A DNA stretch of 64,000 nt from Zoogloea sp. LCSB751 (lineage in GTDB: Bacteria > Pseudomonadota > Gammaproteobacteria > Burkholderiales > Rhodocyclaceae). The stretch spans positions 1 through 64,000 of the forward strand of contig NZ_MWUM01000028.1 of assembly GCF_002028455.1 (NCBI RefSeq). The letters are read 5' to 3'. The notes beneath the pieces were generated by a model. It saw only the letters and a list, made by a program, of their open reading frames with translations. It was not told the DNA's origin and ran no database searches. How positions within the stretch are numbered: the first letter of the stretch is position 1; every line of letters begins with the position of its first letter. Below, in pieces: positions 44,435 through 53,105 of the stretch. A program made the position numbers and the translations under genes.

Positions 44435-44481
44435 GGCGTCCCCTTGGCGGGCTGTTGTCGGAGGCGGATTGTCCCCGAAGA

Positions 44482-44706
44482 TCACGGCAAGCGTCGAGAT
44501 ACCTTGCGGTGCGGGTCCGTCCACAGATCCTTTGCCTGCTCACACAGCTTCGACTCCTCGTTCGGCCTCCGCCTGGAAAGCACGATCATGTTCCCGAAGG
44601 CCGACAGATCGCAATCGAAGGGCATGCTGTCGTCGCCTGCCGTCTGGACCTTGGCCTGGTGCTTGAGCGCCAGCAGGTCGATGATCGTTTCATCGGTGAC
44701 ACACAT
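44482..44706 (-). CDS. small hypothetical protein, 74 aa
   Basis: This short frame starts at the ATG at 44704-44706, 14 bp after the methyltransferase stop and with a G-rich upstream sequence. The protein (MCVTDETIIDLLALKHQAKV at the N-terminus) is mixed in composition, unlike the Arg/Pro/Ala-rich shadow frames, which supports a real gene. No domain is recognised. It is probably translated with the methyltransferase gene. Confidence 0.5.
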   Translation of the reverse strand: MCVTDETIIDLLALKHQAKVQTAGDDSMPFDCDLSAFGNMIVLSRRRPNEESKLCEQAKDLWTDPHRKVSRRLP

Positions 44707-44720
44707 CCGCCCCCGTCCCC

Positions 44721-45896
44721 TCACCCCTCCCAAGCCAGCACCATCAGATTCCGCGGCGTCAGGCTGCGCTCGCAGAAAGTGCCGACCTCGACCCGGAAAC
44801 CGGCCTCCTCGAAGCCGCGCACCAAGTCCATCACCAGCCACATCTCCAGCGGGCGGCGAAAGGCGTGGCGGACCAGTTCCAGGCGCTGGACTTCGCCCCG
44901 GCGCCGTTCGCCGACCGCCAGCCAGTGCGCCCAGTCCACCTCCGCCGGCAGGCGTACGCCCTGGCGCTGCGCGACCGCCTCGCCGTAGCTCGGAAAGTCG
45001 CCGGACAACAGCTGCGACGGCATCGGCGGAAACGGTCGGATGGCCTCGCCTTCGAGCGCGTTGCGCAACGCGATGAAGCCCAGCTTCCAGGCCTGGTCGC
45101 GGGCCAGACGTTGGCGCAGGCGCTGGGGCGCCGTCACGGTTTCGGTCACGGCCAGGCGCAGCGCCCGCCCGTCCAGTGGCAAGGATGCTTCGCGACTGAC
45201 CGGCCGGTAACCGTCCTGGGCACCGCGGTAATAACAGCACGGGGCGATGCGGTAGCCACGGGCACCGTCCGCCGCGGCGCCGCGCACCAGGCTGCGATGC
45301 AATTCACCGCAGGCGTGCAGCGCGAGCACCTCGCGCCCCTGCACGTGGGCGCGGGACGCCGGCTCCAGCGCATCGGCGCACAGCACTGCCTGGTCCACGC
45401 CGACGCGGAACGCCAGCCGCCCGGCGTCCTCGCACAAGTCCGGGTCGATCTCCAGCGAACTCACCGGCTGGCCGTCGCTGAGGGCCAGCCGCCGGCCCAG
45501 GTGGCCCTTGCCGGCACACCATTCCAGCAGCGGCGCCGCCACCGCCGGCCCATGGCTGGCGAAGGCCTCGATTTGCGCCCGCTTGCGGCCAGGGATGAAC
45601 CAGTCGAAGTGCGCCCCGCTCGGTGTCAGACTGCGCGTCGGCAGCGGCGCCACATCGCTCAGCCGTCCGAGTTCATTCACAAACGGCAGATGGCCTGCCA
45701 GCCAGGTGCGACACGCCTCCGGCGACGCAACCAGGGCCTCGAGCTCAGCATCGACGAGCCCCTGCACCGCCTCGGCCAGGGCCGGCCAATGGTCGCACCA
45801 GGCGGGACGCTGAACATAGAATGGGGGCGGCTGCCAGAATGCCTGGTGGTCCTGCAGCAGCGACTGAAGCGCCAGGAAGCGCGCGCGATGATTCAT
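44721..45896 (-). CDS. SAM-dependent methyltransferase (Methyltransf_32-like)
   Basis: This 391-residue protein has a Rossmann methyltransferase core in the middle. WCAGKGHLGRRLAL is the SAM-binding motif I, LEIDPDL motif II, LHACGELHRSLV motif III, and IAPCCYY a catalytic-type loop. The N-terminal 130 residues and C-terminal 150 residues are extra. The substrate is unknown; the CCYY motif resembles that of RNA-modifying relatives. The ATG at 45896 (MNHRARF) is preferred to the longer frame because upstream residues look non-coding. It is divergent from the DUF924 gene. Confidence 0.82.
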   Translation of the reverse strand: MNHRARFLALQSLLQDHQAFWQPPPFYVQRPAWCDHWPALAEAVQGLVDAELEALVASPEACRTWLAGHLPFVNELGRLSDVAPLPTRSLTPSGAHFDWFIPGRKRAQIEAFASHGPAVAAPLLEWCAGKGHLGRRLALSDGQPVSSLEIDPDLCEDAGRLAFRVGVDQAVLCADALEPASRAHVQGREVLALHACGELHRSLVRGAAADGARGYRIAPCCYYRGAQDGYRPVSREASLPLDGRALRLAVTETVTAPQRLRQRLARDQAWKLGFIALRNALEGEAIRPFPPMPSQLLSGDFPSYGEAVAQRQGVRLPAEVDWAHWLAVGERRRGEVQRLELVRHAFRRPLEMWLVMDLVRGFEEAGFRVEVGTFCERSLTPRNLMVLAWEG

Positions 45897-45943
45897 GGTT
45901 CCATTTACAACCCAGCCCCGCAAAATCAGGAGGACACCACCGC

Positions 45944-46498
45944 ATGGCCGCATCCCTGCCCGATTCCGAAGCCATACTCGATTTCTGGTTCAAAGAGAGC
46001 ACGCCGAAGCAATGGTTTGCCCGCTCGGACGATTTCGACCGCCTCATCGCCACCCGCTTCAGCGCGATATACGCAGCCGCCGCCAGCGGTGAGCTACAGG
46101 CCTGGCGCGCTACAGCCGACGGCCGGCTGGCCGAGATCATCGTGCTCGACCAGTTTTCCCGCAACCTATTCCGCAACGCCCCACGCGCCTTCGCCTGCGA
46201 CGGCATGGCACTGGTGCTGGCGCAGACCGCCGTCGAATGCGGCGCCGACCAGGACCTGCCGGTGACCCGCCGGGCCTTCCTGTACATGCCCTACATGCAC
46301 AGCGAGTCGGCGCTGATCCACACCCACGCGGTCCGGCTGTTCAGCCAGCCGGGCCTGGAGGGCAACCTGGATTTCGAGCTGCGCCACAAGGCCATCATCG
46401 ACCGCTTCGGGCGCTACCCGCACCGCAACGCGGCACTTGGGCGCCCATCCACGCCGGAAGAAATCGAGTTCCTGCAAACGCCTGGCTCATCATTCTGA
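45944..46498 (+). CDS. DUF924-family protein
   Basis: This 184-residue protein matches the DUF924 family (TPR-like helical fold). ILDFWFKESTPKQWFARSDDFD, IIVLDQFSRNLFRNAPRAFACD, FLYMPYMHSESALIH and the C-terminal FGRYPHRNAALGRPSTPEE are hallmark segments. The start is fixed by an AGGAGG site (45928-45933). The function is unknown. Confidence 0.93.
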   Translation: MAASLPDSEAILDFWFKESTPKQWFARSDDFDRLIATRFSAIYAAAASGELQAWRATADGRLAEIIVLDQFSRNLFRNAPRAFACDGMALVLAQTAVECGADQDLPVTRRAFLYMPYMHSESALIHTHAVRLFSQPGLEGNLDFELRHKAIIDRFGRYPHRNAALGRPSTPEEIEFLQTPGSSF

Positions 46499-46550
46499 CG
46501 CAGTGCGCCATAACTCAATAAGGCTTTCCCCGTAACCGGAGTCCCCAACC

Positions 46551-46970
46551 GTGAAGCACCTTTTCCCCCTCCTGCTATGCCTCGCCTGTAGCGCCGCCCA
46601 CGCCCACGCCCCCTTCGCCGGCGAAGATTTCAGCGGCACCTACGACTGCACCGGCGACGACAGCCACGAAGGCAAGTACACCGGCACCGTGACCTTGGAG
46701 CGGGTGCCCGCCCAGAGTACCGCCAAGCTCGGCGCCTACAGCTTCAAGCTGGAAGTGCCCGGCTACGGCGCCTACCCGGGTCACGCCGCCGCCAACGGCC
46801 GGCAGATGGCCATCCACTTCGCGCTGACCGACGCCAGCACCAAGGACTACGGCACCGGCATCGCCACCTTCAGCAAGACCAAGGCCGGTAAGTGGCGCTT
46901 CAGCAAGTACTACTACGAGCCCGAATTCAAGGGCGGTAACTTCGGCACCGAAACCTGCGTGCGCCGCTGA
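46551..46970 (+). CDS. small exported protein of unknown function
   Basis: This 139-residue protein has a clear signal peptide (KHLFPLLLCLACSAAHA) and a mature beta-rich domain. It begins FSGTYDCTGDDSHEGKYTGTV and ends GGNFGTETCVRR. The two Cys residues (near 33 and 136) could form a disulfide. The layout resembles small secreted lipocalin-like or DUF proteins, but no family is assigned. Confidence 0.75.
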   Translation: MKHLFPLLLCLACSAAHAHAPFAGEDFSGTYDCTGDDSHEGKYTGTVTLERVPAQSTAKLGAYSFKLEVPGYGAYPGHAAANGRQMAIHFALTDASTKDYGTGIATFSKTKAGKWRFSKYYYEPEFKGGNFGTETCVRR

Positions 46971-47094
46971 GCAAACGCACATTCAGGCCCGGTGCGGCTT
47001 TCCGGGCTATGGTCGACGCACCCCGCGGGACCGGGGATAATGGCGGGTTGCAAGCTGCCGGACGAGCAGCGCACTCACCCCCGAGAGCACCACC

Positions 47095-49032
47095 ATGACC
47101 CATTCCCGCAAGCAGCTCGAACTCCTCGCCCCCGCCAAGAACGCGGACATCGGCATCGAGGCCATCAACCACGGTGCCGACGCCGTGTATATCGGCGGCC
47201 CGGCCTTCGGCGCCCGTGCCAACGCCGAGAACACCATCGCGGACATCGAGCGCCTGACCCGCCACGCCCACCGCTTCGGCGCGCGCATCTTCGTCGCCTG
47301 CAACACCATCCTCCACGACGAGGAAGTGGCCAGCGCCGAACGCCTGATCCGCCAGCTCTACGAAGCCGGAGCCGACGCGCTGATCGTGCAGGATATGGGT
47401 CTGCTGGAACTCGACCTGCCGCCGATCCAGCTGCACGCCAGCACCCAGACCGATATCCGCCACGCCGACAAGGCGCGCTTCCTGCAAGACGTGGGTTTCT
47501 CGCAGATCGTGCTGGCGCGGGAGATGACGCTCACCGAGATCCGCAAGGTCGCCGCCGCCACCGACTGCGCGCTGGAATTCTTCGTGCACGGCGCGCTGTG
47601 CGTGGCCTTCTCCGGCCAGTGCTACATCAGCCACGCCCACACCGGCCGCAGCGCCAACCGCGGCGAGTGCTCCCAGGCCTGCCGCCTGCCCTACGATCTC
47701 GCCGACAAGGACGGCAACCTCGTCGCCAGCAACCAGCACCTGCTGTCCATGAAGGACAACAACCAGAGCGCCAACCTGCGCGCGCTGGCCGACGCGGGGA
47801 TTTCCAGCTTCAAGATCGAAGGCCGCTACAAGGACATGGCCTACGTGAAGAACATCACCGCCCACTACCGTCTGTTGCTCGACGAGATCATGGAGGACAC
47901 GCCGGAATATTCCCGCAGCTCCGCCGGGCGCAGCACCTTCCTGTTCCAGCCGCTGGCCGACAAGACCTTCAACCGCGGCGCCACCGACTACTTCGTCAAT
48001 GGCCGCACCGCCGACATCGGCGCCTTCGACTCGCCCAAGTTCGTCGGCGAACCGGTCGGCAGCGTGATCCGCCTGGACGGCAAGCAGCGCCGCTGGTTCG
48101 ACACCACCAGCGCCGTCGAGCTGCACAACGGCGACGGCCTCAGCTTCTACGACCGCAAGGGCGAACTGGTCGGCCTGCGGGTGAACCGCGCCGAGCGCGT
48201 CGGCGACGATTTCCGCGTGCACACCGCCGACGCCGTGCCGGCCGAGCTCTTCCCCGGCAGCGGCGTGTTCCGCAACCGCGACCACGAGTTCGAGAAGATG
48301 CTCGAGAAGAAGTCCGCCGAGCGCCGCATCGCGGTGGACCTGCAGCTCACCGAAACGCCGGACGGCTTCGCGCTGACCCTCACCGACGAGACCGGTGTGT
48401 CCGCCAGCGCCGAACTGCCCCACGCCAAGGAGCCCGCCAAGGACGCCGAGCGCGCCCTCGCCGGCCTGCGTGACAACCTCGGCAAGCTCGGCGCGACGAT
48501 CTTCAGCGCCCGCGCCATCGAGCTGCAGCTCGACCAGGCCTGGTTCCTGCCCGCCGGCGCCATCAACGCGCTGCGCCGCGAGGCTGTCGAAAAGCTGGAA
48601 GCCGCGCGCCTCGCAGCACTGGCGCCGCTGCCGCGCCGGGCGGCGGTCGAGCCGCCGGTGCCGTATCCGCAGACCGAGCTCAGCTACCTGGCCAACGTGC
48701 TCAACCAGAAGGCGCGGGACTTCTACCAGCGCCACGGCGTGCAACTGATCGAGGCCGCCTACGAGGCCAATGAACACCTCGATGACGCCTCGCTGATGAT
48801 CACCAAGCACTGCCTGCGCTACAGCTTCAACCTGTGCCCGAAGGAAGTGAAGGGCATCCGCCCGGACCCGATGACGCTGATCAACGGCAAGGAAAAGCTG
48901 ACCCTCAAATTCGACTGCAAGCGCTGCGAGATGCACGTGGTCGGCAAGATCCGCCAGTCCGTGCTCGACATGCCCGCCGTGCCGGTGGTCTTCCACGCCA
49001 AGGTGCCGGAAGGCTTCCACGCGCCCCACTGA
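47095..49032 (+). CDS. rlhA: 23S rRNA 5-hydroxycytidine C2501 synthase (U32 peptidase family)
   Basis: This 645-residue protein is of the long RlhA/YdcP type of the U32 family, close to E. coli RlhA in length. U32 signatures are LLAPAKNADIGIEAINHGADAVYIGG, GALCVAFSGQCYIS with RGECSQACRLPY, and SFKIEGRYKDMAYV. A C-terminal extension carries Cys residues (NLCPKEVKG, FDCKRCEM) that may hold a cluster with the core cysteines. RlhA hydroxylates C2501 of 23S rRNA together with prephenate-dependent steps. The related tRNA enzymes TrhP/YegQ are shorter, which argues against them. Confidence 0.88.
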   Translation: MTHSRKQLELLAPAKNADIGIEAINHGADAVYIGGPAFGARANAENTIADIERLTRHAHRFGARIFVACNTILHDEEVASAERLIRQLYEAGADALIVQDMGLLELDLPPIQLHASTQTDIRHADKARFLQDVGFSQIVLAREMTLTEIRKVAAATDCALEFFVHGALCVAFSGQCYISHAHTGRSANRGECSQACRLPYDLADKDGNLVASNQHLLSMKDNNQSANLRALADAGISSFKIEGRYKDMAYVKNITAHYRLLLDEIMEDTPEYSRSSAGRSTFLFQPLADKTFNRGATDYFVNGRTADIGAFDSPKFVGEPVGSVIRLDGKQRRWFDTTSAVELHNGDGLSFYDRKGELVGLRVNRAERVGDDFRVHTADAVPAELFPGSGVFRNRDHEFEKMLEKKSAERRIAVDLQLTETPDGFALTLTDETGVSASAELPHAKEPAKDAERALAGLRDNLGKLGATIFSARAIELQLDQAWFLPAGAINALRREAVEKLEAARLAALAPLPRRAAVEPPVPYPQTELSYLANVLNQKARDFYQRHGVQLIEAAYEANEHLDDASLMITKHCLRYSFNLCPKEVKGIRPDPMTLINGKEKLTLKFDCKRCEMHVVGKIRQSVLDMPAVPVVFHAKVPEGFHAPH

Positions 49033-49088
49033 GTCCTGTCACCCTTACCTTCGTGAGATCCGGGACTCCGAGAACATCCATGGGAAAC

Positions 49089-49157
49089 CGTAGGGGCGAA
49101 TTCATTCGCCCTATCTCTCCAGATCAAACTCTGCGGGCGAATGAATTCGCCCCTACG
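49089..49157. repeat. REP-like palindromic element, copy 2
   Basis: A perfect 23-bp inverted repeat (49089-49111 and 49135-49157) has a 23-bp spacer. The arms contain GGGGCGAATTCATTCGCCC and are near-identical to copy 1 at 31271-31337. It fills the gap between rlhA and the next gene. Confidence 0.88.
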
Positions 49158-49172
49158 AAATAACGCCATCCC

Positions 49173-49856
49173 ATGAAGATCGCCCTTGCCGTCGTCCTGT
49201 TGATCCTGGCCCTGATCGTCGGCCCCGCCGCGTGGCAGTACGCCCACTTCGACCCGAAGGCCGTGCCCACCTCCGGCCTGCCGTGGCAGATCGACGTGCT
49301 GCCGGGGGGCGAAGCGCGGGTCTTCGGGCTGACCCTCGGACGCAGCACACTGGCCGACGCCCGCACCCGCTTCGGCGAGGAGCTGCAACTGGCGGTGATC
49401 GCCGAACCCAACGAAACCGGCAACGTGGAAGGCTATTACGAGAGCATCACCACCGGCTTCGTGGCCGGCAAGCTGATCGTTACCGCCGACTTCGACAAGG
49501 CCACCATCGAAGGCATGCGCGAGCGCTCGCCGAAGACCGAGTACATGCAGAGCACTACCCGCAAGGCCACGCTGGCCGACGCCGACCGGGCCGCCGCCCT
49601 CGCCGCGCCGATCCGCGGCCTAGCCTTCATCCCCAGCGTCAATCTGGACGATGCGGTGATTCAGGAACGCTTCGGCGCGCCGGCCGAGCGCATCCGCGTC
49701 AACGACCACCTGGAACACCTGCTCTACCCGGAAAAGGGCCTGGACCTGGTGCTCGACAGCAAGGGCAAGGAACTCCTGCAATACGTCGCGCCGGCCCGCT
49801 TCGAGGCCCTGCGCGCCCCGCTCAAGGCCCAGGCGGCCGCACCGGCCAAACCCTGA
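49173..49856 (+). CDS. membrane-anchored hypothetical protein
   Basis: This 227-residue protein has an N-terminal transmembrane or signal-anchor helix (about 2-20, KIALAVVLLILALIVGPAAW) and a periplasmic domain. That domain contains two similar blocks, GEARVFGLTLGRSTLADARTRFGE and SVNLDDAVIQERFGAPAERIRV, that look like an internal duplication with an xRFG core. It lies right after the REP element. The family is not recognised. Confidence 0.75.
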   Translation: MKIALAVVLLILALIVGPAAWQYAHFDPKAVPTSGLPWQIDVLPGGEARVFGLTLGRSTLADARTRFGEELQLAVIAEPNETGNVEGYYESITTGFVAGKLIVTADFDKATIEGMRERSPKTEYMQSTTRKATLADADRAAALAAPIRGLAFIPSVNLDDAVIQERFGAPAERIRVNDHLEHLLYPEKGLDLVLDSKGKELLQYVAPARFEALRAPLKAQAAAPAKP

Positions 49857-49890
49857 ACCCAGCTCGCTGAACCCGGCTCACTGCGCGGAA

Positions 49891-50835
49891 TCAGCCCCGC
49901 GCATTCACCCAGTCGATGATGCCGGCGGCGCTGCGGAAATCATCCGACGCGCGTACCGGCACACCACTGTCCCGCTCGCCCCACATGCGCGCCAACGCGT
50001 TGCCGGGGCCGATCTCCAGTACCACGTCCGGCTGCATCTCCAACACCGCGCCGAGGCAGGCGTCCCAGTCCAACGGCGTGCTGATCTGGCGCGCCAGCGC
50101 GTCCATGCCGTCGGCCGCCGTGCGGGCCGCCCGTCCGTCGATGGCGCTGAAGACCGGGAAGGCCAGCCGGCCGCTGCGGTGCGGCGCCAGCAAAGGCGCA
50201 AAACCGGCACTGGCCGGCGCCAGCAAAGGCGCAAAACCGGCACTGGCCGCCGCCAGCAAAGGCGTATGGGACGGCGTGCCGACGCCGAGGCGTACCACCC
50301 GGCTGGCTCCCGCCGCCTGGGCCAGTTGTTCGGCTTCGGCAAGCCCGGCGGCGTGCCCGCCGAGCACGAAATGGTCAGGCCCGTTGCGGATCGCTACCAT
50401 CAGACCGCAGCGCGCCGCCAGCTCCGCCACCGCCTCGGCGCGCAGGCCGAGCACCGCCAGCAAGCCAGCCGAGCCGGCCACGCAGGCATCCATCAGCGCC
50501 GCCCGCTGCGCGCACAGCGCCACGCCGGCCTCCAGCGGAAAAGCGCCGGCGGCGCAGCAGGCCGCCATTTCGCCGAGGGAATAGCCCGCCACGGCCACCG
50601 GCCGCGGCAGCGCAGGCTGCAACTGGCGCCACAGGTGCATCTGGCAGGCGAAGATCAGCGGCTGGGCGACCCGGTTGGCCTGCAGCTCGGCAACGGAAGG
50701 CGCCGCCGAACTCCACGTTTCAGGAATCGCCGCGGCCAGCGCCGCCCCCAGTTCAGGCGCAGCACCTTGCCGCAAGGCGTCGAAATGAGCGGGCTGCTGG
50801 TTGCCCTGCCCGCTGAACAGAATCGCCAGGCGCAT
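49891..50835 (-). CDS. mdcH: malonate decarboxylase epsilon subunit (malonyl-CoA:ACP transacylase)
   Basis: This 314-residue FabD-like transacylase primes the malonate decarboxylase ACP with malonyl from malonyl-CoA. The N-terminal LFSGQGNQQPAHFDAL and the catalytic-Ser elbow AGYSLGEMAACC (GxSxG) are clear, and the family His lies in the later part. A tandem duplication inserts an LLAPASAGFAP block twice (about residues 196-217, DNA 50183-50264), in a surface region before the C-terminal lobe. It is the last gene of mdcACDEGBH, 8 bp after mdcB. Confidence 0.92.
   Translation of the reverse strand: MRLAILFSGQGNQQPAHFDALRQGAAPELGAALAAAIPETWSSAAPSVAELQANRVAQPLIFACQMHLWRQLQPALPRPVAVAGYSLGEMAACCAAGAFPLEAGVALCAQRAALMDACVAGSAGLLAVLGLRAEAVAELAARCGLMVAIRNGPDHFVLGGHAAGLAEAEQLAQAAGASRVVRLGVGTPSHTPLLAAASAGFAPLLAPASAGFAPLLAPHRSGRLAFPVFSAIDGRAARTAADGMDALARQISTPLDWDACLGAVLEMQPDVVLEIGPGNALARMWGERDSGVPVRASDDFRSAAGIIDWVNARG
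50183..50264. repeat. 33-bp tandem repeat inside mdcH
   Basis: Two identical 33-bp units (50183-50215 and 50216-50248) are followed by a 16-bp partial third unit with one mismatch. The unit length is a multiple of three, so it expands mdcH in frame as repeated 11-residue LLAPASAGFAP blocks. This looks like recent slippage or unequal exchange. Confidence 0.9.
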
Positions 50836-50843
50836 GGTTGGCC

Positions 50844-51722
50844 TCAGAGTGCGTCGAGGAACAGCGTGACCCCGAGCAGATCGGCGCTGCCGCCGGGGCT
50901 CAGGTTACGCGCGACGAATTCGCGATGGATGTGCTGCGCCCTCGCCTCCCAACCGTCCGCCGCCACGCCGCCGGCAGCCAGGAAATCCAGCGCACGCCAC
51001 TGGGCGAAGGCCAGCCCTTCGGGCCCGCCGCGCCACAGCAGGTTGGTATCTTCCAGGCGGGCGATCAGCGCAAACAGGCACTGCAACGCCGCCCGCTGCG
51101 GATCGCCGGTCAGGCGCAGGGCGTCCCGGTACGCCGGCAAACCCACCTCCAGCGCCGCCGGAAATCCGTCCGCCGCCTCCCGCCGGGCGCCGCCGCTGCC
51201 GTAGCGCCGCGCCACCTCGGCACCGTGGCTGTGGGACGCGGGGCTGGCCGAACCGAGGATCGCCGCGCCCCAGCGCCGCGTCACCTCGACGCATACATCG
51301 GCCGCGGCAAAATCGCGCCCCTCCGCGTGCAGCGCGCCTGCAGCCGCGCACAGCAAGCCGATGTTGAAGATCGCCCCGCGGTGCGTGTTGATGCCGCCGG
51401 TCGCCTGCAGCATCTTCGCCTCGGCCGCCACGCCCAATTGCCGCAGCGGCTCGAAGGACGGGCCGGCGGCGCCGACACGGGCGATCTCGGGAAAGTAATC
51501 GCGCAGGGACTGCAGGCTGCGCACGAAAGTGCGGAAGTCCATGTCCGTGTGGCTGCCGGAATCGGCCGGGCTGACCAGACCGGGCTTCGGCGACAGCGCC
51601 ACCTCCCGGTACAGGGCGCGGATGGCCAGGCTACCGATGCGGGCCGCGAAACCCTCAACAGAGGCAGTAGGCAAGACGGCCGGGCGGAGATCCTCCCGGC
51701 GCAGGGCAAGGGCGTCAGACAT
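50844..51722 (-). CDS. mdcB: triphosphoribosyl-dephospho-CoA synthase
   Basis: This 292-residue enzyme of the MdcB/CitG family makes 2'-(5''-triphosphoribosyl)-3'-dephospho-CoA from ATP and dephospho-CoA. This is the precursor of the MdcC prosthetic group. EVALSPKPGLVSPADSGSHTDMDFRTFV (about 40-67) is the family signature, followed by TGGINTHRGAIFNIGLLCAAAG. Its start overlaps the mdcG end by 8 bp. Pairing with MdcG, which uses the product, confirms the role. Confidence 0.95.
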   Translation of the reverse strand: MSDALALRREDLRPAVLPTASVEGFAARIGSLAIRALYREVALSPKPGLVSPADSGSHTDMDFRTFVRSLQSLRDYFPEIARVGAAGPSFEPLRQLGVAAEAKMLQATGGINTHRGAIFNIGLLCAAAGALHAEGRDFAAADVCVEVTRRWGAAILGSASPASHSHGAEVARRYGSGGARREAADGFPAALEVGLPAYRDALRLTGDPQRAALQCLFALIARLEDTNLLWRGGPEGLAFAQWRALDFLAAGGVAADGWEARAQHIHREFVARNLSPGGSADLLGVTLFLDAL

Positions 51723-52383
51723 TCAGCGCCTCCTCCTCGAACTGTTCCAGCACCACCGACAGCGGCAGCAGGCCGACATCGACGCCGCCCTTCACGAGCA
51801 CCTTCGCGCCTGGCTTGCTCCAGGCGGCAGCCAGCTCCCGCCAGGCCACCGCGCAGCCGTCCGGGAAGCGGATCTCCCCGTCGAGCCCGCAGGGCAGCGC
51901 CGCCGCGCCATCGGCGAGCAGACGCAGGCAGGCTTCGGCCTGGACGACAGAGGCCACGTCGCAGATCAGGTCCACGTCGGACTCCGGATGACGGTAGGCC
52001 TCTCCGCTCAAGGCCTCCCAGGCCAGCGAGCCATAGACACCGACACTGACGCCGGCCGCCGCCAGCCGCTCCGACAGCGCGGCCAGCGGCGCGGCCACGT
52101 CGTCGGCCAGGCGATGCAGGCACTCGGCGATGCTCAGAGGACGGCGGACCTGCAGCAGATCCGCCTTCTCCACCAGACAGCCGACGCGCCAGCGCCCTTC
52201 GGCAGCCGGCAGAGTCAGCCCCAGCAAGGCTTCGCTGCCGCCGGCCAGCTGGCGTGCCACCACCAGCGGACGGTCGGCGGCGATCCACGCGGCAACCCGC
52301 GCCGACAAGGCTTCGTCGAGCACCCCGCACAGGAAGCGCACTGGCGCCCCGGCGCGCACTGTGGCCAGATCGTGGCGACGCAT
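51715..52383 (-). CDS. mdcG: phosphoribosyl-dephospho-CoA transferase (holo-ACP synthase)
   Basis: This 222-residue nucleotidyltransferase attaches the phosphoribosyl-dephospho-CoA group to Ser of MdcC. The catalytic acidic pair Asp136/Asp138 is in HPESDVDLICDV, after YGSLAWEAL, in the polymerase-beta-like fold. The ATG at 52383 lies 11 bp after mdcE, and the frame continues upstream without a good start. The neighbours mdcB and mdcC are its substrate supplier and target. Confidence 0.93.
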   Translation of the reverse strand: MRRHDLATVRAGAPVRFLCGVLDEALSARVAAWIAADRPLVVARQLAGGSEALLGLTLPAAEGRWRVGCLVEKADLLQVRRPLSIAECLHRLADDVAAPLAALSERLAAAGVSVGVYGSLAWEALSGEAYRHPESDVDLICDVASVVQAEACLRLLADGAAALPCGLDGEIRFPDGCAVAWRELAAAWSKPGAKVLVKGGVDVGLLPLSVVLEQFEEEALNV

Positions 52384-52394
52384 GGCGTCGCGCC

Positions 52395-53105
52395 TCAGGC
52401 CGACACCACGGCGGCCGCCGTGGCTGCGGCGAGATGGCGCCCGCCCCGCTCCGCACCACGGGCCATCCGCTCGTCGGCGGCTGGCCCGGCGGCCTGCTGG
52501 CCGGCCAGCGCCGCCTCCAGCAGCGCGGCACGCGGCGCGTCCCAGATCGCCTCGATGGCGCCCATGCGCAGGTAGTTCTCGGCGCCGGGCGCGAAGGTCG
52601 GCGATTCGGCAGCCAGCTCCTGCAGGCGCTCGTACGGGATCTTGGTGACCCGCGCCATCGCCTTCAAGTCCATCACGCGCACCTGGGCGTCGGCCAGCGC
52701 ATAGGTCTTGTCCGCCATCAGACCGAAGGACAGGAAGCCGCCGCTGACTGCCTCGCCGGTCACCAGCGCGAGGCTCGTGTGCCCCTGGCGGCGGGCCAGG
52801 TCCACGCAGCGGGCCAGGTGGGCCAGGCTGCCGTTGAGGCACAGCAGCTCCTCGGCGCGGGACAGGGCCTGACCCTTGGTATCGACGAGGAAGACGATGG
52901 GCCGGCCGGGATGCTCATCGACCACATCGAGCACCCGCCCAGCCAGGCCGAGGGCGATGTCATGGCCGATGGCGGCGGCGTCGGTGGTGCCGAGCACCGT
53001 CACCGTGCCGAGGGCGGTCTGGGCGCAGCCGGCGACGAGCTGGCCGTGGACGCTCACGTCGTGCCCGGCCGGGAAGAGGCCGTCGAGAATGTGCTGGAGG
53101 TTCAT
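52395..53105 (-). CDS. mdcE: malonate decarboxylase gamma subunit (malonyl-ACP decarboxylase)
   Basis: This 236-residue carboxyltransferase-like subunit works with MdcD to decarboxylate malonyl-S-ACP to acetyl-S-ACP. VFLVDTKGQALSRAEELLCL and ALVTGEAVSGGFLSFGLMAD form the crotonase-like core and oxyanion region. The ATG at 53105 overlaps the mdcD stop by 4 bp. Length and order match other biotin-independent systems. Confidence 0.94.
   Translation of the reverse strand: MNLQHILDGLFPAGHDVSVHGQLVAGCAQTALGTVTVLGTTDAAAIGHDIALGLAGRVLDVVDEHPGRPIVFLVDTKGQALSRAEELLCLNGSLAHLARCVDLARRQGHTSLALVTGEAVSGGFLSFGLMADKTYALADAQVRVMDLKAMARVTKIPYERLQELAAESPTFAPGAENYLRMGAIEAIWDAPRAALLEAALAGQQAAGPAADERMARGAERGGRHLAAATAAAVVSA

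Noticed and set aside
46927..49029. A 700-codon minus-strand frame opposite rlhA
   Set aside because: Antisense to conserved U32 sequence; Gly/Val/His-rich repetitive composition.
50183..50264. Possible CRISPR-like repeats
   Set aside because: The units are directly adjacent without spacers and lie in frame inside mdcH, so this is a tandem duplication.
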